A stretch of DNA of 12,593 bases from UBA11855 sp964591705 (GTDB lineage: Archaea > Thermoproteota > Bathyarchaeia > Bathyarchaeales > Bathycorpusculaceae). Positions 5,814 to 12,593 of the stretch are shown in pieces. The position numbers and the translations under genes were made by a program. The stretch's first letter is position 1. Every line of letters starts with the position of its first letter. The stretch spans positions 1-12,593 of the forward strand of contig CAZQCX010000040.1 of NCBI GenBank assembly GCA_964591705.1, written 5' to 3'. The notes beneath the pieces are model-generated. The model worked only from the letters and a program-made list of their open reading frames with translations. It was not told where the DNA came from and searched no databases.

Positions 5814-6099
5814 CGTATTGGTATGATCTTTTTTTGTTATTTTCGAGTTTGGTCTTGAACATCTCGTCCATGTTTATGTTCGGACAAGCCAATCTGCTAG
5901 CGTCAAGAATGTAGAATAGAACATCGATGAGTTCTTCGGCTATTTTCTCTTCGCTTTCTCCCTTCTTCCAGTTGTCGCTGGCTTCGCCGAGTTCAATGAA
6001 CGCAAAAAGTAGTTTTTTCGGGATATCTTCAGGTCTGTTGTAGAAACCTTTGCTGATGACCAGAGACTCAATTTCTTTCTTCATCTCTTCTAAATGCAA
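5791..6099 (-). CDS. MazG-like nucleotide pyrophosphohydrolase
   Basis: This is an all-alpha MazG/dUTPase-superfamily protein that would hydrolyse a nucleoside triphosphate (or a related nucleotide) to the monophosphate and pyrophosphate, cleaning the nucleotide pool. Visible metal-binding motif: E36-x-x-E39 (ELGEASD) followed by E56-x-x-D59 (EELIDVLFYILD), the family's two half-sites. The tail has NNKKRSYQYGEG. At 102 residues it is a normal single-domain length. The start is TTG at 6099: the sequence AAGGAGGA (plus-strand 6105-6112) ends five bases upstream, a much better ribosome site than anything before the ATG five codons later. It is followed by the YkgJ-like gene with a 23-base overlap. 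Substrate identity cannot be read from sequence. Confidence 0.85.
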   Translation of the reverse strand: MHLEEMKKEIESLVISKGFYNRPEDIPKKLLFAFIELGEASDNWKKGESEEKIAEELIDVLFYILDASRLACPNINMDEMFKTKLENNKKRSYQYGEGHRCK

Positions 6100-6104
6100 C
6101 TTAA

Positions 6105-6112
6105 TCCTCCTT
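6105..6112 (-). promoter_or_regulatory. Strong ribosome-binding site of the MazG-like gene
   Basis: Minus-strand AAGGAGGA is a near-ideal Shine-Dalgarno sequence five bases before the TTG at 6099. It decides this start over the in-frame ATG five codons inside. Confidence 0.7.
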
Positions 6113-6178
6113 CTGGTTTTTTTGGGACTTGAGATCTTTGTTAGACTAGGAATCTGTGCTTTGAGAAGAACTCCATGT

Positions 6179-6195
6179 ATTTAAGTTTAAAAACA
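6179..6195. promoter_or_regulatory. Divergent TATA region between MazG-like gene and nop5
   Basis: The run ATTTAAGTTTAAAAAC holds TATA-like boxes on both strands. On the minus strand it would give a leader of about 60 bases for the MazG-like gene, consistent with its strong ribosome site. On the plus strand it would start the nop5 message near 6215-6220; nop5 also has GAGG at 6265-6268, seven bases before its ATG. Confidence 0.4.
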
Positions 6196-6275
6196 GCAAT
6201 GCCAAGTCTGAAGGAAAGCAACAACAATTATTAAGACGTCGCTAACGAATAGTTAACCCGAGACGAGGTCGTCAC

Positions 6276-7538
6276 ATGCAAGCATTTCTGGTCAAGTATC
6301 CATTTGGATTGTTGGCTTTCAACGAGAAGCATGAAATAGTACAGAAAATGCTTTTTCCTAAGAACCCAAGCGCAGCCGCAAAAGCCTTTTTGAAACTCGA
6401 AAATGGGGAAATCCCCGAGGATTTGACAAGGCTGCTAGTAATCTTGAAAGACGAGGGATACGCAACGCTAATTCTTGAGCAATCGAAGCTGGCAGAGGAA
6501 CTCTCCAAGAACACAGAACTAACCATTGAATTCTCTGACATTGGAGAGTTACGTGGTCGGGCAGAACAGACAGCCATCAAGACTGGCTTTGTCAAAGATG
6601 CAAAAGATTTCGGCTTATGGCTGCAAAACTTCACAATGGAACTGGCCAAACTCCGAGTCAAAGGCGCTGTTGAGCAAAGAGATCTAATCGTCGCCCAAGC
6701 CATACAAACACTTGATGACCTAGACAGAGCGGTCAACCAGTTCATGGGACGCCTAAGAGAATGGTACGGCATCCATTTCCCAGAGCTGGACCGACTAGTA
6801 GAGAAACACGAAACCTACGCGCGTCTTGTCCTCGACCTTGGAAAAAGAGAACATTTTGTCCTCGAAGCCCTAGAAAAGGCTGATATTCCAAAAGCCAAAG
6901 CCGAGGAAACTGTGGGGGTTGCCGAGGGTTCGATGGGCGCAGACATTTCAAGAAAAGACCTTGTTCCAATCCAGAAACTTGCGAAGAATGCTCTAGAGCT
7001 CTATGATTTGCGGCAGGCCATGGAAAGCTACCTCGATAAAACGATGGAGGAAGTGGCACCGAGCACAAGATACTTGGCAGGGGCACTTTTGGGGGCACGC
7101 CTGATTGCTGTTGCAGGTAGCCTTCGCAACTTGGCGATGAGACCAGCCAGTACAATCCAAGTTCTGGGGGCGGAGAAGGCTCTTTTCAGATCCCTCAAAA
7201 CAGGAGCACGACCACCCAAACATGGTCTAATATTCCAAGCTGCGATATTGCACGACGCCAAAAGATGGCAGAGAGGAAAAATCGCAAGAGCGCTGGCCGG
7301 TAAACTCTCAATCGCAGCCCGTGCAGACGCTTTTGGCGGCAAATTTGTCGGCGACAAGCTCAAACAAGATCTCGAAAAACGAATAACAGAGATCAAAGAG
7401 AAATACAAAGAACCTCCACCAGCAAAAGAAAGGGAGGATAGGATCGGAAGTAGAGATTTCAGGCATCGAAGACCAGACCGCAAACAGCGGTGGCGAGAAC
7501 GCAAATGGAGAAAAGGCAATCGTGCGCGTAAGGGTTAA
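6276..7538 (+). CDS. Nop5 (Nop56/58-like) box C/D RNP core protein
   Basis: Nop5 bridges the L7Ae-bound K-turn of box C/D guide RNA and fibrillarin, so that rRNA and tRNA become 2'-O-methylated. The 420-residue protein shows the expected layout. The N-terminal fibrillarin-binding domain spans about 1-110. A long coiled-coil region (about 120-250, rich in charged heptads such as AVEQRDLIVAQAIQTLDDLD) follows. The NOP RNA-binding domain (about 255-370) has AGSLRNLAMRPASTIQVLGA and EKALFRSL, then GARPPKHG. The tail (about 395-420) is very basic, rich in R/K/W. The start is ATG at 6276, with GAGG upstream. It overlaps the fibrillarin gene by 17 bases, the conserved archaeal nop5-flpA operon order. 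No anomaly is seen. Confidence 0.96.
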   Translation: MQAFLVKYPFGLLAFNEKHEIVQKMLFPKNPSAAAKAFLKLENGEIPEDLTRLLVILKDEGYATLILEQSKLAEELSKNTELTIEFSDIGELRGRAEQTAIKTGFVKDAKDFGLWLQNFTMELAKLRVKGAVEQRDLIVAQAIQTLDDLDRAVNQFMGRLREWYGIHFPELDRLVEKHETYARLVLDLGKREHFVLEALEKADIPKAKAEETVGVAEGSMGADISRKDLVPIQKLAKNALELYDLRQAMESYLDKTMEEVAPSTRYLAGALLGARLIAVAGSLRNLAMRPASTIQVLGAEKALFRSLKTGARPPKHGLIFQAAILHDAKRWQRGKIARALAGKLSIAARADAFGGKFVGDKLKQDLEKRITEIKEKYKEPPPAKEREDRIGSRDFRHRRPDRKQRWRERKWRKGNRARKG

Positions 7539-8229
7539 CCCCCATGCTGCCTTCCCTGAGATTTACTTGGTGACACTAGAAGACGGTGCCCATAGATTAG
7601 CAACGAAAAACCTAACTCCTTGTAGAAGCGTATACGGCGAGCGCCTTATTCGCATAAAACACGTCGAATACCGCCTTTGGGACGCATTCAGAAGCAAGCT
7701 CGCAGCCGCCATACTAAACGGAATTAGGAACATACCTCTAAGACCCGGAGAATCTGTTCTCTATTTGGGCGCTGCCTCTGGAACCACCGCCAGCCACATC
7801 TCGGACATCATCGGGAATGACGGCAAAGTCTTCTGTGTAGAGTTTGCCTCCAGAAGTCTTCGAGAGCTCGTATCCAACGTGTGCGCGTACAGACCTAACA
7901 TGTTGCCAATTCTTGAGGATGCTCGTCTTCCACAGAAATATTCCATGTTCATTTCTGGAAAGGTCGACATCATCTACTGCGACGTAGCTCAACCTGAACA
8001 AGCAAGAGTTGTAGCTGATAACGCAGAAGTTTTTCTCAAAGAATCAGGGTGGATATTGCTGGCTGTGAAAGCGCAGAGCATAGATGTAACCAAAGACCCT
8101 GCAATCATATATGAAGACGAAGTAAGAGTCTTGAAGAAGAGAGGTTTCAAAGTTGAAGAAGTCGTTCATCTAGAACCCTATGACAAGGCACATGCGATGA
8201 TATTGGCGCAGAAGCAGTTTTCCTCTTGA
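7522..8229 (+). CDS. flpA: Fibrillarin-like rRNA/tRNA 2'-O-methyltransferase
   Basis: This is the S-adenosylmethionine-dependent methyltransferase of the box C/D RNP, which methylates the ribose 2'-OH of rRNA and tRNA at guide-specified sites. The 235-residue protein shows the fibrillarin signatures in order. LATKNLTPCRSVYGE lies at about 26-40 and VEYRLWDAFRSKLAAAI at about 48-64. The SAM-binding loop YLGAASGTTASH is at about 81-92, acidic VEF near 107, LEDARLP near 131-137 and CDVAQPEQ near 153-160. The AVKAQSIDVT segment with the catalytic Lys is near 183, and LEPYDKAHA near the end. The usual PG in KNL-x-PG is PC here, a minor change. The start is GTG at 7522 inside the end of nop5 (17-base overlap), implying coupled translation. 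It converges with rnhB at once. Confidence 0.97.
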   Translation: MRVRVNPHAAFPEIYLVTLEDGAHRLATKNLTPCRSVYGERLIRIKHVEYRLWDAFRSKLAAAILNGIRNIPLRPGESVLYLGAASGTTASHISDIIGNDGKVFCVEFASRSLRELVSNVCAYRPNMLPILEDARLPQKYSMFISGKVDIIYCDVAQPEQARVVADNAEVFLKESGWILLAVKAQSIDVTKDPAIIYEDEVRVLKKRGFKVEEVVHLEPYDKAHAMILAQKQFSS

Positions 8230-8892
8230 TCACATGAGGCTCGTCTGTTTGCTGTTCTTTTCATCTTTCAGTTTTCGAGCAGGCTTGTAGGACTTTCTAA
8301 CCCACTCGGGAAAGTCAGTGTGTGTTCTCAACCATTCCTTCAAGAACGTTTTCGTTTTAGGATCTGCTAGATAGCCACTGCCAAAATCTCCGAACTCATC
8401 CCGCAAAGAGGATATTTCCTTGTCCCTTTCAACTTTTGCCAAAATCGAAGCTGCTGAAACAATTGCATGGTTTCTGTCAGCTTTGTGCTCGGAAACAATT
8501 CGTGCCTTGACCGAGAGGTTTTCTTGAATATGCTGCTTAAATCTCTCTTCAATGACGTCTGCTGCATCGACATACGCTTCGTCAGGAGCCAGTGCATCTA
8601 TTATTTTCGCCATTGTCTCAGCTTCAAGCCTGTTCAGTTTGTGCAGTTTTCTTTCGCTAGCCACCACCCGATCGATTTCTGGAGGCTGCAGTTTCACGAT
8701 GACTGCCTTCTCTGAAAGGAGCTTGACTTTCTCGGCAAGAACTAGTCGTTTGCTCGGTGTTAGAAGCTTTGAGTCCTTGACTCTCAGCTTTGGCAGAATA
8801 GGCAGGTTTTCCTCCTTCATCATAACGCCTGCGACGATCAATGGGCCAATGATGCATCCTCGCCCGGCCTCATCTAAACCTGCAATCAGCAT
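8230..8892 (-). CDS. rnhB: Ribonuclease HII
   Basis: RNase HII cuts the RNA strand of RNA-DNA hybrids, including single ribonucleotides in DNA, and works in genome upkeep and Okazaki primer removal. The 220-residue length is typical of archaeal enzymes. Active-site acids are visible: Asp7 and Glu8 in LDEAGRG, Asp109 in YVDAAD, and Asp139 in EHKADRNH. The GSGYLADPKT motif (about 171-180) carries the Tyr that senses the ribonucleotide 2'-OH. The C-terminal tail is basic. The start ATG at 8892 is preceded by GAGGTG (plus strand 8901-8906) with eight bases between. It ends directly against the fibrillarin stop. A small Cys/His protein gene lies 41 bases upstream on the same strand and may share the transcript. 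Confidence 0.97.
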   Translation of the reverse strand: MLIAGLDEAGRGCIIGPLIVAGVMMKEENLPILPKLRVKDSKLLTPSKRLVLAEKVKLLSEKAVIVKLQPPEIDRVVASERKLHKLNRLEAETMAKIIDALAPDEAYVDAADVIEERFKQHIQENLSVKARIVSEHKADRNHAIVSAASILAKVERDKEISSLRDEFGDFGSGYLADPKTKTFLKEWLRTHTDFPEWVRKSYKPARKLKDEKNSKQTSLM

Positions 8893-8933
8893 TAATTGAT
8901 CACCTCAAGACGAGTTAAACGTTTTTTCTGTCG

Positions 8934-9107
8934 TCATGGTCTAACACATTCAGCCTTAGGTTTTGGAGCACGCTTGGTTGTTCTTCTCCGTTTGTGATAC
9001 GCGCACTCATTGGTTCTCGTCAACATCCAGCCTTTGTCTTGATAAGAGCACCCACAAGGTAACTCAACATCGTTTTCCAATGGTTCTTGCTTTTCATTCA
9101 TTGACAT
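8934..9107 (-). CDS. Small Cys/His (zinc-finger-like) basic protein, 57 residues
   Basis: I do not recognise this protein as a named family. From an ATG at 9107 it encodes 57 residues. An acidic N-terminus (EKQEPLENDVE) is followed by a possible zinc site, Cys18-x-Cys20 (PCGC) with Cys35-x2-His38 (ECAYH). A very basic stretch (KRRRTTKRAPKPK) and a last Cys54 follow. The pattern suggests a zinc finger with a nucleic-acid-binding tail. A second in-frame ATG lies two codons on. AGGAG sits about ten bases upstream of the first ATG, within GTAGGAGCAG. It ends 41 bases before the rnhB start, so the two probably share a transcript, and a link with RNA or DNA metabolism is a reasonable guess. Confidence 0.55.
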   Translation of the reverse strand: MSMNEKQEPLENDVELPCGCSYQDKGWMLTRTNECAYHKRRRTTKRAPKPKAECVRP

Positions 9108-9273
9108 AACCACGCTGCTCCTACTCGACGTTTTGACCTATTACTCTTTCCCTAATGGTTTACTATGTGGAATTCTCCAGAAACCTTCTCAATCGGCATG
9201 TTTGTTTCCTGATAGCTAAGTTTAAACTCTGGCTTAGGCAATAGCTACAGACGCTTGATGAGGCACGAAAAGC
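9108..9273. promoter_or_regulatory. Divergent regulatory region before the NrdD-like gene
   Basis: This intergenic stretch separates the minus-strand Cys/His gene from the NrdD-like gene. GTTTAAAC (9220-9227) is a TATA-like box about 50 bases before the ATG at 9274. ATAGCTA occurs twice as a direct repeat (9212-9218 and 9241-9247), placed 29 bases apart on either side of the TATA box. CTAAG (9216-9220) and CTTAG (9233-9237) form a small inverted repeat within the same span. GATGAGG (9257-9263) may be the ribosome site. The symmetric sites are candidates for binding by the gene's own HTH domain. Confidence 0.4.
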
Positions 9274-11484
9274 ATGTCACTTCCTTCCCGTACCCGAGGA
9301 GTAAAAGTTCTGAAAGCGATTTCGTCACCTCTCAGGCTGCAAGTCCTAAATCTTCTCTATGACAAAGTCGGTCTCTCTTATACTGAACTAATGAATTCTC
9401 TGAAGATGAACCCCAATCGGGATGCGGGGAGATTTGCCTACCACCTGAAATTTCTTCTCAAAGCTGCTCTCATTGAGGCTGATGTGGAAACAAAAAAATA
9501 CGTTCTTACTGAACTCGGAAAGATGGTTATTGATGTGGCAGACCGCGTCGAGAAAAAAGCCTTAAAACCCAGAGGGATGCTTGTCCGAACTTCACACTCG
9601 ACGCTGGAGGAGTTTGAGGCAAGCAAAATTGCCAACTCTTTGATTAAGGAAGCCAAGATGCCCAGTGAAGTAGCTCAAAGGACAGCCAAGGACGCGGAGA
9701 AGTTCCTTGTCAAATCAAAAACCAAATTCCTAACAGCTCCGCTTGTTAGAGAAGTCGTCAATGCGATACTGATCGAGAAGGGATTGGAGGATTATCGGCA
9801 CAAACTCACGCGGTTAGGCATGCCAGTCCATGAAGTCACGGCTCTACTGGAGACCCGTACTCAGGGTCACGGATCAGCGTCATTACTCTCTAGGGCGGGA
9901 AAAGCTGTATTCAGTGAGTATGCTCTCCTGAATGTTTTCCCAAGAGACATATCTGATGCGCATCTCTCTGGCGCCATCCATATTGACGAATTGGGAACTT
10001 GGCTTTTGAAACCAGACGAGGTGATGCATGACCTCCGTTTTTTCCTCTGTAACGGTCTTCCTTCGCTCAATCCATTCAGGCATGCAGGGGAGCCCCCTCG
10101 AAGCTTCGAATCCGCTCTATCAGTCATTTTCAGCTCTATTGTCCACTGTGTTTCAGAAACAAACAAAATGCAAAATTGCCCCTTCTTCAACGTTTTTCTC
10201 GCGCCCTTCGCAAGGGAGCAAGAAGTTCAGAAACTGAAAGACCATCTGCACTCGTTCATCATAAACATTAATCAGCACGCCGAGGTCACACTTGGTTTAT
10301 GCCTGACAATTCCTGAGTGGGCGGCAGATATACCGGCGGTCGGGGCTGGAGGAAAAACCGTTGGGAAATATGGCGATTTCAACAATGAAAATAGTCTGTT
10401 AGCTAAATTGACTCTCGATGTCTTGGCTGAAGAAACTTTGTTGAGACCGCTGCTTAACCCCAGACTTATCGTTGAAACCAACAGTGAAACTTTAGGTGAC
10501 GAACCTTCGAAGGCAGCTTTATTGAAGGCTCACGTGTTGGCTGGAAGCGGAAACCCAGTGCACTTCCATAGTATAACGCAAAAATCTCCTCAATTTTCAG
10601 TTTTGTCCGGCATGGGTTTGCGCTATCAAAACGAACTGACTGGCGATTGGGAGACTGACATGCTTAGGACGGGTTGCGTGGGAGTTGTGAACATTAATCT
10701 CCCGCGCATATTTCAGGAAAGTGAGAGGGAAACTGGAAAGTTCATTGAAATCCTCAAGGAGCGATGTGAACTGGCTGCACGTGCTCTGGAAATAAAACAG
10801 AGAGCCTTTAGACAGCATGGGAAAAACACACTATCGTTTCTAAGTCAAAGTGCAAATGGGGACGCCTACTTCAGATTTGAAAATTGCCTGGGCATCATCA
10901 ACTTTGTAGGACTGAAGGAATCTATCGCAGCTTTCTCTCAGAGCAACATTGGAAATGTTACTCAATTGAAACTTGTGGAGGAAGTGGCTCAGATGACCTC
11001 CAGCTTCAAAGGGAAAACCGGCCGGAAACCTGGGAAGCGCGTTTTCACCGCAATCATTCCTGCACAGGTAGCGTCCGAAAGGATGGCACAGCTTGATGTT
11101 GAAAAATACGGGCTGGCAAAGGTAATCTTTTGTGGAAACAGGGATAGACCTTATTATTCTACATCAAGTCGTTTCAGGGCAGCAAGAGGTGATCAGGTGC
11201 TTCTCTCTGAAGAACTAACCGAAATACATCAGAAGCTCGGAGGGTTCACCGCTGGAGGCAACATGGGGATAATCGAGCTTGAGGACTCTGAGTTCAAACC
11301 TGAAGAACTGATGAACCTCACTAGCCAATTGATGGAAAAAGAACTTGCGGAATCCTGGACTTACAACCGGAGAGTCAGCTATTGTTCCAATTGCAGGGCA
11401 AGCTATTTCAGCGTTCTACATAAATGCCCATCATGTGGTGCCATAAGCTCTCTTGTAATCTTTGACAGATTTGGCTATACGTAG
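9274..11484 (+). CDS. HTH / ATP-cone / anaerobic ribonucleotide reductase (NrdD)-like fusion
   Basis: This 736-residue protein combines three parts. Residues 1-95 form an ArsR-type winged helix (LKAISSPLRLQVLNLLYD, FAYHLKFLLKAALIEA). Residues about 102-192 form an ATP-cone, the allosteric nucleotide-sensing domain of reductases. Residues about 195-736 are NrdD-like: LSGAIHIDELGTW (about 231-243), NINLPRIF (473-480), GIINFVGLKES (540-550), YYSTSSRFR (627-635) and GGFTAGGNMGIIELE (656-670). A zinc ribbon follows with Cys704, Cys707, Cys718, Cys721, and the C-terminus has RFGYT, with Gly734 as the likely glycyl-radical site. Class III enzymes reduce ribonucleotides without oxygen after activation by NrdG; no nrdG is in the window. 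Oddities: the place where I expect the catalytic MGCR reads MGLR (447-450), Cys468 lies close to the NLPR strand instead, and the glycyl motif is one residue shorter. The start is ATG at 9274. Confidence 0.85.
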   Translation: MSLPSRTRGVKVLKAISSPLRLQVLNLLYDKVGLSYTELMNSLKMNPNRDAGRFAYHLKFLLKAALIEADVETKKYVLTELGKMVIDVADRVEKKALKPRGMLVRTSHSTLEEFEASKIANSLIKEAKMPSEVAQRTAKDAEKFLVKSKTKFLTAPLVREVVNAILIEKGLEDYRHKLTRLGMPVHEVTALLETRTQGHGSASLLSRAGKAVFSEYALLNVFPRDISDAHLSGAIHIDELGTWLLKPDEVMHDLRFFLCNGLPSLNPFRHAGEPPRSFESALSVIFSSIVHCVSETNKMQNCPFFNVFLAPFAREQEVQKLKDHLHSFIININQHAEVTLGLCLTIPEWAADIPAVGAGGKTVGKYGDFNNENSLLAKLTLDVLAEETLLRPLLNPRLIVETNSETLGDEPSKAALLKAHVLAGSGNPVHFHSITQKSPQFSVLSGMGLRYQNELTGDWETDMLRTGCVGVVNINLPRIFQESERETGKFIEILKERCELAARALEIKQRAFRQHGKNTLSFLSQSANGDAYFRFENCLGIINFVGLKESIAAFSQSNIGNVTQLKLVEEVAQMTSSFKGKTGRKPGKRVFTAIIPAQVASERMAQLDVEKYGLAKVIFCGNRDRPYYSTSSRFRAARGDQVLLSEELTEIHQKLGGFTAGGNMGIIELEDSEFKPEELMNLTSQLMEKELAESWTYNRRVSYCSNCRASYFSVLHKCPSCGAISSLVIFDRFGYT

Positions 11485-11490
11485 TCTAAC

Positions 11491-12411
11491 CTACTCTGCG
11501 GCCCCTAGAACAAGCGATAGCAGCGCCATTCTGACGGCAACGCCACTTCGAACTTGCTGGAAATAACGTGCTTGCGGTGTTGAATCGACTTCTGAAGCTA
11601 TTTCATCTAGGCGGGGCAAGGGATGCAAGATTATCATATCTTTTTTTGCGCTGGCAACGGTCTTCAAGTCAATTCTGTAGACTCCTTTCACTTTTGCATA
11701 TTCAGCGGGGTCTGGAAATCGCTCTCTTTGTATCCTCGTGGCATAAAGTACATCTACTTGTGGAATTGTTTTCTCCAGCATGGAGGTCTCGACTACGGGT
11801 ATTCTAGTCTGTACACTCCTCAATACTTCGCGTCGCATCCTGAGAGAGTCTGGTGAGACTAGGAAAAGTTCAACGTCGTACATGGAGAGACCATACGCAA
11901 GTGAATGAACAGTTCTTCCGTATCGCAAGTCACCAACCAGGGCGATTTTCAGTTTGTCAATTCTTCCTTTCTCCTTCTGAATTGTGTGCAAATCCAGAAG
12001 AGCTTGTGTGGGGTGCTCTTCAGACCCGCTGCCTCCGTTGATTATTGGGACTCTCGAATACTCCGCAGCCAGTTTTGCTGCCCCATCCAAGGGGTGGCGG
12101 AGGGCTATTACGTCTGCATAGTTTTCGACAGTGCGTATTGTGTCGGCAAGGTTCTCACCTTTTTTCACTGAGGCGCTTTCTATTTCAGCGAAGCCTATCG
12201 TCGACCCTCCCAGTTTGAGCATGGCAGCCTCGAAGCTCAATCGTGTTCTCGTGCTAGGTTCGAAGAAGAGGGTGGCAAGTATTTTACCCTTGAGCAAATC
12301 TGAACCTTTGATGGCAACCCGCTCCATTTTAGTGCTCTTGCTAAGGATGTAATCGATTTCTTCTCGCGAGAAATCTTCAATTGATATAATGTCTCTTCCT
12401 CTGAATTCCAA
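11491..12411 (-). CDS. pyrB: Aspartate carbamoyltransferase catalytic subunit
   Basis: PyrB joins carbamoyl phosphate and L-aspartate to N-carbamoyl-L-aspartate, the first committed step of pyrimidine synthesis. It works as trimers that pair with PyrI dimers. The 306-residue length is normal. Active-site signatures: STRTR (residues 53-57) with FFEPSTRTRLSFE around it, a Lys in SVKKGENLADT (the mobile 80s loop), ALRHP, EEHPTQALLDL, GDLRYGRTVHSL, and HPLPR near the C-terminus. The start is TTG at 12411 (MEFRGRD). No ATG precedes the family's N-terminal segment, and a TATA-like GTTATTTAG on the minus strand (about 12450-12458) lies at a fitting distance. It converges with the NrdD-like gene, six bases apart. 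The regulatory partner pyrI lies about 6 kb away on the other strand. Confidence 0.97.
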   Translation of the reverse strand: MEFRGRDIISIEDFSREEIDYILSKSTKMERVAIKGSDLLKGKILATLFFEPSTRTRLSFEAAMLKLGGSTIGFAEIESASVKKGENLADTIRTVENYADVIALRHPLDGAAKLAAEYSRVPIINGGSGSEEHPTQALLDLHTIQKEKGRIDKLKIALVGDLRYGRTVHSLAYGLSMYDVELFLVSPDSLRMRREVLRSVQTRIPVVETSMLEKTIPQVDVLYATRIQRERFPDPAEYAKVKGVYRIDLKTVASAKKDMIILHPLPRLDEIASEVDSTPQARYFQQVRSGVAVRMALLSLVLGAAE

Positions 12412-12532
12412 ATAGGTCGCCTACGAAGACCAAAAACTGTTCAACTGCTAAATAACACTTTTCGTACATTTGTGGTCCTCTGGGTGGAGTGAGAGGGAGG
12501 CTTCCTCGAACTAGGTTTGATAAAAATTTAAT

Positions 12533-12568
12533 CCCAAACCCAAACCCAAACCCAAACCCAAACCCAAA
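12533..12568. repeat. Six tandem CCCAAA units (TTTGGG on the minus strand)
   Basis: Six perfect copies of the hexamer CCCAAA run without interruption. The minus strand therefore carries six GGG tracts spaced by TTT, enough to form a G-quadruplex. It lies just after the AT-rich TAAAAATTTAA (12521-12531) and about 120 bases upstream of pyrB. An open plus-strand frame from a GTG at 12489 passes through it as a Pro-Asn repeat and leaves the window, but it is too short to call a gene. Confidence 0.9.
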
Positions 12569-12593
12569 CTACTACGAACGAACGCACGCCTTC

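Noticed and set aside
9161..9250. A 29-codon plus-strand frame before the NrdD-like gene
   Set aside because: It runs through the TATA box and the TAGCTA repeats, has no ribosome site, and has no recognisable composition.
1..12593. CRISPR array, insertion sequence, toxin-antitoxin or defence island
   Set aside because: No regularly spaced repeats, transposase or terminal inverted repeats were seen. The only mobile-type gene is the integrase at the left edge, and the rest are mostly ordinary archaeal household genes.

Overview
The window comes from an archaeon. It carries an archaeal box C/D guide-RNP pair (Nop5 and fibrillarin), an Sm-like protein, a pyrI-type aspartate carbamoyltransferase regulatory subunit and an archaeal RNase HII. 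TATA-like boxes often lie about 25 to 40 bases before start codons, and TTG/GTG starts are frequent. The tyrosine integrase tail and the fused HTH/ATP-cone/NrdD-like reductase resemble what I remember from uncultured Bathyarchaeia-type genomes, but that placement is an inference from memory.

Layout. 1-1100: a tyrosine recombinase beside the 3' end of a tRNA-Leu(CAG) gene, which looks like one end of an element integrated at a tRNA and lying to the left of the window. 1300-3030: a YkgJ-type Cys-cluster protein, then three small membrane-protein genes of unknown role, the last two overlapping. 3070-4340: a small winged-helix regulator (minus), a 400-base stretch without a convincing gene but with several stable hairpins behind a TATA box (possible structured RNA), two very small divergent genes (a zinc ribbon and a 46-residue ORF) around a near-perfect 22-base inverted repeat, and an Sm-like protein. 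4335-4616 (minus): a membrane-anchored reading frame cut by one in-frame TGA. 4797-6099: pyrI, then a convergent MazG-like/YkgJ-like gene pair. 6276-8229: the nop5-fibrillarin operon. 8230-9107 (minus): rnhB behind a short Cys/His protein gene. 9274-11484: a 736-residue HTH/ATP-cone/NrdD-like protein. 11491-12411 (minus): pyrB. 12412-12593: no sure gene, but six tandem CCCAAA units.

How the genes relate. PyrB and PyrI should form one allosteric enzyme of pyrimidine synthesis, although their genes lie about 6 kb apart on opposite strands. Nop5, fibrillarin and perhaps the Sm-like protein act in RNA modification and processing. RNase HII, the MazG-like protein and the NrdD-like protein touch nucleotide supply or DNA upkeep. 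The most unusual items are the NrdD-like fusion with altered catalytic positions and TAGCTA repeats flanking its TATA box, the structured non-coding stretch at 3360-3645, the TGA-interrupted gene, and the telomere-like hexamer tract.
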